Shown here one piece after another: positions 54,787 through 64,000 of a DNA stretch of 64,000 nt. This stretch comes from Stenotrophomonas sp. HITSZ_GD (GTDB lineage Bacteria; Pseudomonadota; Gammaproteobacteria; Xanthomonadales; Xanthomonadaceae), in assembly GCF_029543105.1 (NCBI RefSeq), contig NZ_JARQXB010000002.1:186001-250000 (forward strand), written 5' to 3'. The notes beneath the pieces were generated by a model. That model was not told the DNA's origin and made no database searches. It saw only the letters and a list, made by a program, of their open reading frames with translations. The position numbers and the translations under genes were made by a program. Position 1 is the first letter of the stretch, and each line of letters begins with the position of its first letter.

Positions 54787-55994
54787 GCCGGACTCGCCGG
54801 CAGATGGATCTCGGCCTGCGTGCCGGCGCCGCTGCGCCCCTGCAACTGCAGGCGCCCACGCGCGCCGTAGCGCATCGCGAGCTGCTCGCGCACGTTGGCC
54901 AGGCCCATGCCGCCGCCGAAGCCCGGCTGCAGGCCGGCCCCGTCGTCGGCCACGGTCACGACCAGATCCGCGCCCTCGCGCCGCGCGGTGAGCTCGATCC
55001 GTCCGGGGCCGGGCTTGGGCTCGATACCGTGCTTGACCGCGTTCTCGACCAGGGTCAGCAGCAGCAACGGCGGATACGCGCAGCCCCGCAGCGTCGAATC
55101 GATCTCCACCGCGTAGCTGAGGCGGTCGCCGGTGCGCAGGCGCATCAGCTCCAGATAGCTCGTGCAGATGTCCAGCTGCTGGCCTAGGGTGGAATGCAGC
55201 AGCGCGTGCTCGTCACGCAGGCGCGGAATCGTCGCGCGCAGGTGGTCGACCAGGGCGTCGAGCGTTGCCTCGGCGCGCTCCGGATCGCGGCGGACCAGCG
55301 CCCGCACCGAGGCCAGCGTGTTGAACAGGAAATGCGGTTCCACCTGCGCCTGCAACAGGCCCAAGCGCAGGTCGGCGCGTTGCGCCTGCACGCGCGCCTC
55401 GGCCAGTGCACGGCGGTTGCGATGGTCGTGCCAGCGCCGTCGCTCGCCGAAGTACGCACGCAGCGCGAGGCCGCCGCCGAACAAGCCGTAGATCACCGCC
55501 AGCACCAGCAGGTTGAGCGCAATCGAAACCGCTCGCTCGACCGGCCCGAGGTGCGGGATCGGCGGATGCGCCACCGGGCCGATGGTCGAGGCGACCATCG
55601 CCTTGACGCGCGCCGAGGTGACCGCGTCGGCGGCATAACTCACGACCATGCCCAGCCCCATCGCCGCGACGATACCGCGCCGCTCGGCCACGGCCGACCA
55701 CCCGCGATGGCGGACCCACGTGGCCAGCGCCGGCCCCACCGTCGCCATGAGGCCGAAGCCGACGAACTGGTAGAACGCCATCGGCAACACCCGGCTATAG
55801 TCGCGCGCGGCCAGGCCGAACGCCCCGCCGATCAGCAACGCGATCACGCCGATGATCGACGCGAACAGCACGCTGCGGCCGCTCAGCCACGGCAGGCTAA
55901 ACACCGGGTACTGGCGGTAGCGGCTCCATACCGCACTGCCGCCGACGAGCACGTCGGGCGGTAGCCGGCGATCGAGGGGATAGTCGGTGCCCAT
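54783..55994 (-). CDS. LytS/YehU-type membrane sensor histidine kinase
   Basis: 403 residues. The N-terminal membrane region (about 30-170, four to five helices) precedes the His_kinase domain, with the H-box QVEPHFLFNTLASVRALV placing His221. The ATPase domain starts at about 300 (LTLVENAVKHGIEPKPG) and ends DDGAGLQPGFGGGMGLANVR. No separate extracellular sensor domain is evident, so the stimulus is unknown. It starts 10 bp after the serine hydrolase and overlaps the LytTR regulator. Confidence 0.9.
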   Translation of the reverse strand: MGTDYPLDRRLPPDVLVGGSAVWSRYRQYPVFSLPWLSGRSVLFASIIGVIALLIGGAFGLAARDYSRVLPMAFYQFVGFGLMATVGPALATWVRHRGWSAVAERRGIVAAMGLGMVVSYAADAVTSARVKAMVASTIGPVAHPPIPHLGPVERAVSIALNLLVLAVIYGLFGGGLALRAYFGERRRWHDHRNRRALAEARVQAQRADLRLGLLQAQVEPHFLFNTLASVRALVRRDPERAEATLDALVDHLRATIPRLRDEHALLHSTLGQQLDICTSYLELMRLRTGDRLSYAVEIDSTLRGCAYPPLLLLTLVENAVKHGIEPKPGPGRIELTARREGADLVVTVADDGAGLQPGFGGGMGLANVREQLAMRYGARGRLQLQGRSGAGTQAEIHLPASPA

Positions 55995-56004
55995 GCCGTT
56001 GCCC

Positions 56005-57642
56005 TCAGCGGCGTTCGCCGCGCAGCCGCTGGCCGCCCTGCAACAGCGTCAATGCACGGACCACGCCGTGCGCGTCGCGCTCGAAACGGATCTCGGCGGC
56101 GACGGAGGCCGCCACGAACGCATCGGTATCCACGGCTTCGACCTCGATGGGCGGCTGACCCGTGCCCTGGACGTAGAGGTGGCCCGCCTTTTCGCTGACG
56201 GTCAGCGAAAAACCCGGCACCAGCGGGTACTCGCCGACGTAGGCGCGCAGTGCCTCGGCGCTCGGCCGCGGGACCGCCTTTTGCGCGGCGGCCTCCAGGC
56301 GCACCGCCGGCAGCTCGGCGCCCATCTGCGTCCACGTGAAGCCGTAGCCCTGCGGCGTGCGCTGCGGCCGCAGCACCGCGTCGAAGTCCAGGGGGTAGAA
56401 GTCGCCGGCGTCGTCGTAGCCCATCGTGTGGGCGCCCTGCCCGTCAGGCTCGATCACCAGCGCGCCATCGTGCTGGCTGAGCTGCATCGTCAGCGTATCG
56501 CCGATCCGGTAGCGGCCGACCAGGCCGTCCAGCAGCGCGGCATCCGGCGCGATGGTCTTGCGCGGCTTGCCGAGCGGGAAACTCGCATCGACCAGATGCA
56601 GGCCGAGGCTGCCGAGGCTGCCGATCGAGTGCCATGCGGTGTCGGAAAGGATGACCACGCCGCGCTCGCGGGTCCGGTCCACCGCGACAAACGAGGAAAA
56701 GCCGCCGGTGCCCCCTTCGTGCACCAGCACGCGGCGTTCGCCCACGGGCATCAGCATCCAGTTCATGCCCATGGGCGGCGACTGTGACAGCGGCTGCTGG
56801 GTCGCGGCCATCGCCGCGACGATCGGCGCGCTGCCGCGACCGAGCTCGGCCTGCACGTAGCGCACCATGTCCTCCAAGGTGGCGTGGACGCCGCCGACGC
56901 CGGCGAAATCGACCGGGAATGTCCAGGCCGCGGTCGCGCGGCCGTTCGGCGTATGCCCGGGGGCCACGCGGATGCCCGTGGGCACGTGCGACACGTAGGC
57001 GCCGTCCATGCCGAGCGGCCGCAGCAGCTGCGTGGTCAGCAGCGTTTCGAAGTCGCTGCCGGCGCGGCGTGCGACCGCCAGCGAGAGCAGCATCGAGGCA
57101 AAGTTGGAATACGCGAAGTGCGATCCCGGCGCCGCGGTCAGGGTGACGTCGCCGAGCGAGTCGAGCAGGTCGCGCTCGGTCAGCTGGGCATACGGGTCGG
57201 CCGGGTTGGCCGTCTTCATGCGCGATGGCAGCCCCGGCAGGCCAGAGGTGTGCGTGACGACGTGGCGCAGCAGGATCGGCTGCCCCTGGAACGTCGGCAC
57301 CTTCGTCCCCTTGGGCAGGTAGTCGGCCAGCGGGTCGTCAAGCGAGGCCTTGCCCTGCGCGATCAACTCGGCCAACAGCGCGGCCGTCATCGTCTTGCTG
57401 ACCGAGCCGATCTCGAACGCGGCCCTGTCATCGATGCGCGCGGCCTGGGCGGGGTCGGCGCAGGCGAAGCTGCGCGCGACGTGGTCGCGCTCGATCACCG
57501 CCACCGCCATGCAGGCCCCGGTGCGGTCGCCGGCCAGGCGCTGTTCGACCAGGCCGCGCAGCTGCGCATCGTCAACGGCCCGGGCCGGTCCTGCGAGGCC
57601 AAGCACGATGCTCGCGGCGATGCCGAGGCGGGTCAGGTTCAT
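56005..57642 (-). CDS. Secreted class C beta-lactamase/PBP-like serine hydrolase
   Basis: 545 residues with a signal peptide (MNLTRLGIAASIVLGLAGPA). Catalytic motifs: SxxK at Ser80-Val-Ser-Lys83 (IGSVSKTMTAALL), YxN in HFAYSNFASM (about residue 176), and HEGGTGGF in place of KTG. After the beta-lactamase-fold domain (to about 345) there is a C-terminal lipocalin-like extension (about 385-545), as in Pab87-type serine peptidases and D-amino-acid hydrolases. ATG 57642 has GGAG 8-9 bp upstream. First gene of a tight operon with a LytS-type kinase and LytTR regulator, so sensing or trimming of peptidoglycan fragments or short peptides is plausible. Confidence 0.85.
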   Translation of the reverse strand: MNLTRLGIAASIVLGLAGPARAVDDAQLRGLVEQRLAGDRTGACMAVAVIERDHVARSFACADPAQAARIDDRAAFEIGSVSKTMTAALLAELIAQGKASLDDPLADYLPKGTKVPTFQGQPILLRHVVTHTSGLPGLPSRMKTANPADPYAQLTERDLLDSLGDVTLTAAPGSHFAYSNFASMLLSLAVARRAGSDFETLLTTQLLRPLGMDGAYVSHVPTGIRVAPGHTPNGRATAAWTFPVDFAGVGGVHATLEDMVRYVQAELGRGSAPIVAAMAATQQPLSQSPPMGMNWMLMPVGERRVLVHEGGTGGFSSFVAVDRTRERGVVILSDTAWHSIGSLGSLGLHLVDASFPLGKPRKTIAPDAALLDGLVGRYRIGDTLTMQLSQHDGALVIEPDGQGAHTMGYDDAGDFYPLDFDAVLRPQRTPQGYGFTWTQMGAELPAVRLEAAAQKAVPRPSAEALRAYVGEYPLVPGFSLTVSEKAGHLYVQGTGQPPIEVEAVDTDAFVAASVAAEIRFERDAHGVVRALTLLQGGQRLRGERR

Positions 57643-57928
57643 GATCGCGACTCCATGGAGAGGGAGCGTGGATGCTCCCGCAGCCGAAGGCAAGCCGCTG
57701 GCCCCTGCGACGGACGGGCCGATCCCGGCGACGAACGCCGCCCTGCGCGGCGCGAGCGTTTGGGCGGACGCCCCGGGGCAGGCGCAAGGCGATGCCGCCC
57801 GATCAGTGGTGCACAGAGCGCTGTGCGCTAGCCGGCCGCGTCACGCTGCGTCGCGCGACGCTCTTGGCAGTATCACGGCATGCCTATCGCCGCGACAAGC
57901 GCGGCGTGCGTTCTGGAAAGACGCGCCG

Positions 57929-59494
57929 TCACTCCCACTCAATCGTCGCCGGCGGCTTGCCCGAGATGTCGTACACCACGCGCGACACGCCACGCAGTTC
58001 GTTGATGATGCGGTTGCTCACCGTGCCCAGGAATTCGTACGGCAGGTGCGCCCAGTGCGCGGTCATGAAGTCGATGGTTTCCACCGCGCGCAGCGCGATC
58101 ACCCATTCGTAGGCGCGCGCGTCGCCGACCACGCCCACCGACTTCACCGGCAGGAACACCGCGAACGCCTGGCTGGTCTTGTCGTACAGGTCGGCCTTGC
58201 GCAGTTCGTCGATGAAGATCGCATCGGCGCGCGCCAGCAGTTCGGCGTACTCCGGCTTCACTTCGCCCAGGATGCGCACGCCCAGGCCCGGGCCCGGGAA
58301 CGGATGGCGATACACCATCGTGCGCGGCAGGCCCAACTCCACACCCAGGCGGCGCACCTCATCCTTGAACAATTCGCGCAGCGGCTCGACCAGGCCAAGC
58401 TTCATGTGCTCCGGCAAGCCGCCCACGTTGTGGTGGCTCTTGATGACGTGCGCCTTGCCGGTCTTGCTGCCGGCCGATTCGATCACGTCAGGGTAGATCG
58501 TGCCCTGCGCCAGCCACTTGGCGTTCTTCAGCTTGTTCGACTCTTCCTCGAAGATCTCGACGAACAGGTTGCCGATGATCTTGCGCTTGGCCTCCGGGTC
58601 GCTGACGCCTTCCAGCGCCTTGAAATAGCGGTCCGCCGCGTTGACGCGCACGACCTTCACGCCCATGTGCTCGGCGAACATCGCCATCACCTGGTCGCCT
58701 TCCTGCCAGCGCAGCAGGCCGGTGTCGACGAACACGCAGGTCAGCTGTTCGCCGATCGCCTTGTGCAGCAGCGCGGCGACGACCGAGGAATCCACGCCGC
58801 CGGACAGGCCCAGGATCACCTCGTCGCTGCCGACCTGCTCGCGCACGCGGGCGATCTGGTCGTCGATGATGTTGGCCGCCGTCCACAGCGTGGCGCAACC
58901 GCACACCTCCACGACGAAGCGGCGCAGCAAGGTCTGGCCCTGCAGCGTGTGCGTCACTTCCGGGTGGAACTGCACGCCGTACCAGCGCTTGTCTTCGTTG
59001 GCGAACGCCGCGACCGGAATGCGGTCGGTGACGGCCGTGATGGTGAAGCCCGGCGGCGCCTGGGACACGTGGTCGCCATGGCTCATCCACACGTTCAGGC
59101 GCGGCGCGCCGCCGTGGTCGCTCAGGCCGGAGAACAGCGCGTCGGCATGCACCACCTCAACCTCGGCATGGCCGAACTCGCGCTGGTCCGCCGCTTCGGT
59201 CGCACCGCCGAGCTGCGCGGCCATGGTCTGCATGCCGTAGCAGATGCCCAGCAGCGGCAGGCCTGAATCGAACACCTGCTGCGGCGCGGCGGGCGCGCCC
59301 GGCAGCGTGGTCGATTCCGGGCCGCCGGACAGGATGATGCCCTTGGCCCCGAAGGCGGCGATCTCGGCCGGATCGTGGTCCCACGCCCAGATTTCGCAAT
59401 ACACGCCCAGCTCGCGGATGCGGCGGGCGATCAGCTGCGTGTACTGCGCGCCGAAATCGAGGATGAGGATCTTGTCGTTGTGGATGTTGGTCAT
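57929..59494 (-). CDS. guaA: GMP synthase (glutamine-hydrolysing)
   Basis: 521 residues. It converts XMP to GMP. The N-terminal class I glutamine amidotransferase has the Cys of GICYGM and the His/Glu of [10 protein letters not shown]. The ATP pyrophosphatase domain has [15 protein letters not shown]. The C-terminal dimerisation domain includes [17 protein letters not shown] and ends PPATIEWE, the universal GuaA terminus. ATG 59494 is favoured over a start at 59506. It follows guaB after 182 bp. Confidence 0.97.
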   Translation of the reverse strand: MTNIHNDKILILDFGAQYTQLIARRIRELGVYCEIWAWDHDPAEIAAFGAKGIILSGGPESTTLPGAPAAPQQVFDSGLPLLGICYGMQTMAAQLGGATEAADQREFGHAEVEVVHADALFSGLSDHGGAPRLNVWMSHGDHVSQAPPGFTITAVTDRIPVAAFANEDKRWYGVQFHPEVTHTLQGQTLLRRFVVEVCGCATLWTAANIIDDQIARVREQVGSDEVILGLSGGVDSSVVAALLHKAIGEQLTCVFVDTGLLRWQEGDQVMAMFAEHMGVKVVRVNAADRYFKALEGVSDPEAKRKIIGNLFVEIFEEESNKLKNAKWLAQGTIYPDVIESAGSKTGKAHVIKSHHNVGGLPEHMKLGLVEPLRELFKDEVRRLGVELGLPRTMVYRHPFPGPGLGVRILGEVKPEYAELLARADAIFIDELRKADLYDKTSQAFAVFLPVKSVGVVGDARAYEWVIALRAVETIDFMTAHWAHLPYEFLGTVSNRIINELRGVSRVVYDISGKPPATIEWE

Positions 59495-59615
59495 GGGGCC
59501 GGCCACCTTCGGGTTCCTGATACGGAAACGCGCGCCATCGCCAGATCGCGCGCGTTACTTCGATTGCTCAACGACTGCCATCCTGGCGCCACATTTCCGG
59601 CTTCGGAAACTCCGG

Positions 59616-59635
59616 CCCGGCCATCCATGGCCGGG
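59616..59635. repeat. Inverted repeat in the guaB-guaA gap
   Basis: CCCGGCCAT-CC-ATGGCCGGG: 9-bp arms with a 2-bp loop, between guaB and guaA. It could form a hairpin in the guaBA transcript. No T-run follows, so it is not a classical terminator. Confidence 0.5.
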
Positions 59636-59640
59636 CGTGC

Positions 59641-59674
59641 GGCGACGCGCGAGGCATGCCTCGCAAACGCGTCG
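59641..59674. repeat. Nested palindrome in the guaB-guaA gap
   Basis: A 16-bp perfect palindrome (59648-59663, GCGAGGCATGCCTCGC) sits inside outer arms GCGACGCG (59641-59648) and CGCGTCGC (59667-59674). It starts 3 bp after the guaB stop and is followed by the repeat at 59616-59635. Together they form two strong stems in the leader between guaB and guaA. Confidence 0.55.
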
Positions 59675-59676
59675 CC

Positions 59677-61170
<1,494 letters not shown>

Positions 61171-61258
61171 TTACCCTGAAACACGCGCCGTTGACACCCG
61201 TCCAGGTGTCTTCCGGCGCAATGCAGCGTTACGTCGCCCCCCCCCGGCGGGACGAGGT

Positions 61259-62143
61259 TCAGCCCGCCGCGTCGGCGGCCTCGAGCGTGTTCTGCATCAG
61301 CGTGGCCACCGTCATCGGGCCCACGCCGCCCGGCACGGGGGTGATCCAGCTGGCGCGGGCGGCGGCGGCCTCGAAGCCGACATCGCCCACCAGGCGGCCA
61401 TCGTCCAGGCGGTTGATGCCCACGTCGATGACCACCGCGCCCGGCTTGACCCACTCACCCGGGATCAGCCCGGGCCGGCCCACCGCCACCACCAGGATGT
61501 CGGCGTTGCGCACGGCCGCCTCCAGCACGTCCGGCGGGGTGAACTTGTGGCAGCTGGTCACGGTGCAGCCGGCGATCAGCAGCTCCAGGCCCATCGGCCG
61601 GCCGACATGGTTGCTGACGCCGACGATCGTCGCGTTGCGGCCGCGCACCGGCTGGTCGGTATGGCTGAGCAGCGTGACGATGCCGCGCGGCGTGCACGGG
61701 CGCAGGCCGAATTCGCGCAGGGCGAGATGGCCCACGTTCTGCGGGTGGAAGCCATCCACGTCCTTGCGCGGGTCGATGCGCTGGATCAGCCGGTTCGCAT
61801 CCGGGATGCCCGGCAGCGGCAGCTGGATCAGGATGCCGTGGATTTTCGGGTCGGCGTTGAGCTGGTCGATCAGGCGGCTCAGCTCGGCCTCGGTGGTGCC
61901 GGCCGGCAGGTCGTAGTCGAACGCCTCGATGCCCACCTTCTCGGCGGCACGGCGCTTGTTGCGCACATAGACCGCCGAGGCCGGGTCACCGCCCACCAGC
62001 ACCACCGCCAGGCCGGGCCGGGACTTGCCTTGGGCCAGGCGTGCCTGCACGCGCGCCTGCAGCTGGTCCAGCAGCTCCTCGGCGATGCGTCGTCCGTCGA
62101 GGATGCGGGCCTGGGCGGCGGTGGCGGGCACGGAGGCGGTCAT
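61259..62143 (-). CDS. folD: Bifunctional 5,10-methylene-THF dehydrogenase/cyclohydrolase
   Basis: 294 residues. It supplies 10-formyl-THF for purine synthesis, which fits its position beside guaB and guaA. The substrate site [15 protein letters not shown] carries the catalytic Lys. [20 protein letters not shown] with [10 protein letters not shown] and the cofactor loop [15 protein letters not shown] are FolD hallmarks. A 9-C run lies just outside its 3' end in the 124-bp gap to guaB. Confidence 0.96.
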   Translation of the reverse strand: MTASVPATAAQARILDGRRIAEELLDQLQARVQARLAQGKSRPGLAVVLVGGDPASAVYVRNKRRAAEKVGIEAFDYDLPAGTTEAELSRLIDQLNADPKIHGILIQLPLPGIPDANRLIQRIDPRKDVDGFHPQNVGHLALREFGLRPCTPRGIVTLLSHTDQPVRGRNATIVGVSNHVGRPMGLELLIAGCTVTSCHKFTPPDVLEAAVRNADILVVAVGRPGLIPGEWVKPGAVVIDVGINRLDDGRLVGDVGFEAAAARASWITPVPGGVGPMTVATLMQNTLEAADAAG

Positions 62144-62190
62144 GGGCGGCGGTGTAAAGTCGGGGGCCGCCTATTGTCCCCGATTCCGCC

Positions 62191-62493
62191 ATGAACGACA
62201 CCACCGCGCTCGAAGCCGCCGCGTTCCGCCGCCTGCTCCGGCACCTCAACCAGCAACGCCCGGACGTGCAGAACATCGACCTGATGATCCTGGCCGGCTT
62301 CTGCCGCAACTGCCTGGCCGACTGGTATCGCGAGGCCGCCGAGGAAGCGGGCGAGCCGATGGACAAGGCAACGGCGCGCGAGGCGATCTACGGCATGCCG
62401 TTCGAGGAATGGAAGCGGCAGCATCAGCGCGAGGCCACGCCCGAACAGCTGGCCGCGTTCGCCCAGGCGCAGGCGGCCCACCCGAAAGGGTGA
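62191..62493 (+). CDS. DUF1244-family protein
   Basis: 100 residues. The core FRRLLRHLNQQRPDVQNIDL and LAGFCRNCLADWYREAAEEA, with Cys in FCRNC, then MDKATAREAIYGMPFEEWKR, is the DUF1244 fold, a small alpha-helical protein common in proteobacteria with no known function. Divergent from folD and convergent with the antiporter, with 0-bp spacing to its stop. Confidence 0.88.
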   Translation: MNDTTALEAAAFRRLLRHLNQQRPDVQNIDLMILAGFCRNCLADWYREAAEEAGEPMDKATAREAIYGMPFEEWKRQHQREATPEQLAAFAQAQAAHPKG

Positions 62494-64000
62494 TCAGCCG
62501 GCGTCGTCGTCCACGGTGTCGGCCGGCACCTGCTCGGGATTGAGCGTGCGGCTGCGCCGCTTGGGCGGGGTGAACGGCGTTGGCCGCGGCACGCCGGGCT
62601 GGTTGCCGAAGATCATCTTCGCGCCCGCCAGCAGGTTGCCGCCGGCCATCTCCAGTTCGAAGCGCTCGGCATCGCGCTTGCGGATCTCCTCGGCGATGTT
62701 CGCCGCCTCGTCTTCGTCCACGCCCAGCTCGATCAGCGCGGCGCTGCCGAATTGCACGGCGGATTCGAACGTCTCGCGGATCTGGAAATCCACACCGGCG
62801 TGGATCAGGCCCAGCGAATGTTCGCGATCGTAGGAGCGCACCAGCAGCCGCGCCTGCGGGAATTCGTCGCGCACCAGCTCCACGATGCGATCGGTGGCTT
62901 CCTTGCGGTCAGTGCACACGGCGATCGCGCGCGCGGTGCCGGCGCCGGAGGCGCGCAGCACGTCCAGCCGGGTACCGTCGCCGTAATAGATCTTGAAGCC
63001 GAATTCCTCGGCGCTGCGGATCATCTCGATGTCGTTGTCGATGATGGTCACGTCCACGTCGCGTGCCAGCAACGACTGGCTGGCCACCTGCCCGAAGCGG
63101 CCGAAGCCGATCACCAGCACGCTGGCCGACTGCCCGGAGGCCGCTTCCACGCCCTCCAGCGAAGGCTTCGGCGCCGGCGTCATGCGCCGCTGCAACAGCA
63201 CGAACAAGGGCGTCAGCGCCATCGACAGCACCACGATGGCGGTGAGGCTGGCATTGACGCGGGCCTCGATCACGCCCACCGACGCGGCCGCACCGAACAG
63301 CACGAAGGCGAACTCGCCGCCCTGCGCCATCAGCACGCCGCGATCCAGCGCCTGGTGGTGGTCGCTGCCGGTCAGGCGCGCGACGAGGTAGATGCACACC
63401 GCCTTGCCCAGCATCAGGGTGAGCACGCCGAGTGCGATGAAGCGCCAGTCCTGCAGCACCACCGAGACGTCCAGCGCCATGCCCACGCCGAGGAAGAACA
63501 GCCCCAGCAGAATGCCGCGGAACGGCTCGATGTCCGCTTCGATCTGGTGGCGGAAGGTGGATTCGGACAGCAGCACGCCCGCCAGGAACGCGCCCATCGC
63601 CATCGACAGCCCGCCCAGCTGCATCAGCAACGCCGCACCGAGCACGACCAGCAGCGCGGCGGCGGTCATCACCTCGCGCGCACCGGCCTGCGCCAGGACG
63701 CGGAACAGCGGGTTGAGCAGCCAGCGGCCCGCCGCCAGCAGGCCGACGATGCAACCGGCGCCGATGGCGATGGCCTTCCAGCGTTCGGCCGGGGCCACTT
63801 CCATGCCGGCCGGCGCCATCAGCGCCACGATGGCCAGCAGCGGCACGATGAGCAGGTCCTCGAACAGGAGGATCGAGACGATCTTCTGACCGGCAGGCAG
63901 GGTGAGGTCGCCGCGTTCGGAGAGCAATTGCATCACCACGGCGGTGGAAGTCAGCACGAAACCGGCCGCGCCGATGAAAGCCACCGGCGCGCGCAAGCCC
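62494..64000 (-). CDS. KefB/KefC-type CPA2 K+/H+ antiporter, 5' part outside window
   Basis: The last 502 residues are in the window. The reading frame stays open to the right edge, and the first helices of the transporter are missing. Visible: antiporter helices GAAGFVLTSTAVVMQLLSER and LLLFEDLLIVPLLAIVALM, VLLGAFLAGVLLSES-type core blocks, then an RCK/TrkA-N domain (VLVIGFGRFGQVASQSLLAR; IIDNDIEMIRSAEEFGFKIY; YGDGTRLDVLRASGA). Family Kef/CPA2 is secure. No partner KefF/KefG gene is seen. Confidence 0.88.
   Translation of the reverse strand, partial: GLRAPVAFIGAAGFVLTSTAVVMQLLSERGDLTLPAGQKIVSILLFEDLLIVPLLAIVALMAPAGMEVAPAERWKAIAIGAGCIVGLLAAGRWLLNPLFRVLAQAGAREVMTAAALLVVLGAALLMQLGGLSMAMGAFLAGVLLSESTFRHQIEADIEPFRGILLGLFFLGVGMALDVSVVLQDWRFIALGVLTLMLGKAVCIYLVARLTGSDHHQALDRGVLMAQGGEFAFVLFGAAASVGVIEARVNASLTAIVVLSMALTPLFVLLQRRMTPAPKPSLEGVEAASGQSASVLVIGFGRFGQVASQSLLARDVDVTIIDNDIEMIRSAEEFGFKIYYGDGTRLDVLRASGAGTARAIAVCTDRKEATDRIVELVRDEFPQARLLVRSYDREHSLGLIHAGVDFQIRETFESAVQFGSAALIELGVDEDEAANIAEEIRKRDAERFELEMAGGNLLAGAKMIFGNQPGVPRPTPFTPPKRRSRTLNPEQVPADTVDDDAG

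Noticed and set aside
61230-61250. Run of nine C residues downstream of folD as a phase-variation tract
   Set aside because: It lies outside any coding frame or clear promoter between folD and guaB, so length changes have no obvious effect.

Overview
The window is GC-rich proteobacterial chromosome with dense, short-gapped genes and no sign of a prophage, insertion sequence, integron or CRISPR array. Gene content points to a gammaproteobacterium of the Xanthomonadales/Lysobacterales, genus not resolved. The pointers are a xylan regulon with the 14-bp palindrome known as the xyl-box in Xanthomonas, a class III PHA synthase pair (phaE-phaC), DUF1249 and DUF1244 proteins, and a divergent ppsR/ppsA pair. 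These assignments rest on motif and family recognition from translated sequence, not on database searches.

Layout. (1) 1-2901 and 11279-21085 hold a split xylan-utilization locus: a GPH-type sugar transporter divergent from a secreted GH10 xylanase, then an operon of GH67 alpha-glucuronidase, SGNH acetylesterase, GH43 and GH3 enzymes, divergent from a LacI-family regulator. xyl-box-like palindromes lie in both divergent regions, and one lies between convergent genes. (2) 2939-11174 separates the two halves: a small membrane protein, a Dps-like protein, a FixL/FixJ-type two-component system with an extra receiver protein and a chloroperoxidase-like hydrolase, an MFS permease, a peroxiredoxin/DsbA-like pair and an NTF2-like exported protein. 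(3) 21375-27463 is a five-gene operon (LacI regulator, FHS sugar permease, PfkB kinase, AGE-family isomerase, secreted GH47 alpha-mannosidase) that reads as a self-contained alpha-mannoside pathway: release mannose, import it, isomerize it to fructose, phosphorylate it. (4) 27690-32368 has a membrane protein, a 1271-residue hybrid sensor kinase and a lone receiver protein, followed by tRNA-Leu(CAA). (5) 32679-36771 has Tex, a small hypothetical protein and an FAD oxidoreductase.

(6) 36729-41551 is the polyhydroxyalkanoate region: pssA, phaE, phaC, a DUF5329 protein, a PspC-domain protein and an HExxH membrane protein run in one direction with overlapping ends, and 3-hydroxybutyrate dehydrogenase is divergent. 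(7) 41552-50320 holds a NUDIX hydrolase, a DUF1249 protein, ppsR and ppsA, an MscS channel, orn, tadA, mntR and mntH. A likely MntR operator overlaps the mntH promoter, and a small cluster of DnaA-box-like 9-mers follows bdhA. (8) 50373-57642 holds an LtrA protein, an HxlR regulator divergent from two oxidoreductases, and an operon of a secreted serine hydrolase, a LytS-type kinase and a LytTR regulator. (9) 57929-64000 holds the purine and one-carbon genes guaB, guaA and folD, a DUF1244 protein, and a KefB/C-type antiporter cut by the window end.

The most distinctive material is the two LacI-controlled glycan loci with their readable operators, the six-gene PHA operon ending in a PspC protein and an unrecognised HExxH protein, the serine hydrolase/LytS/LytTR unit, and a near-identical 19-bp repeat at the 3' ends of both response-regulator genes in the FixLJ-like locus.
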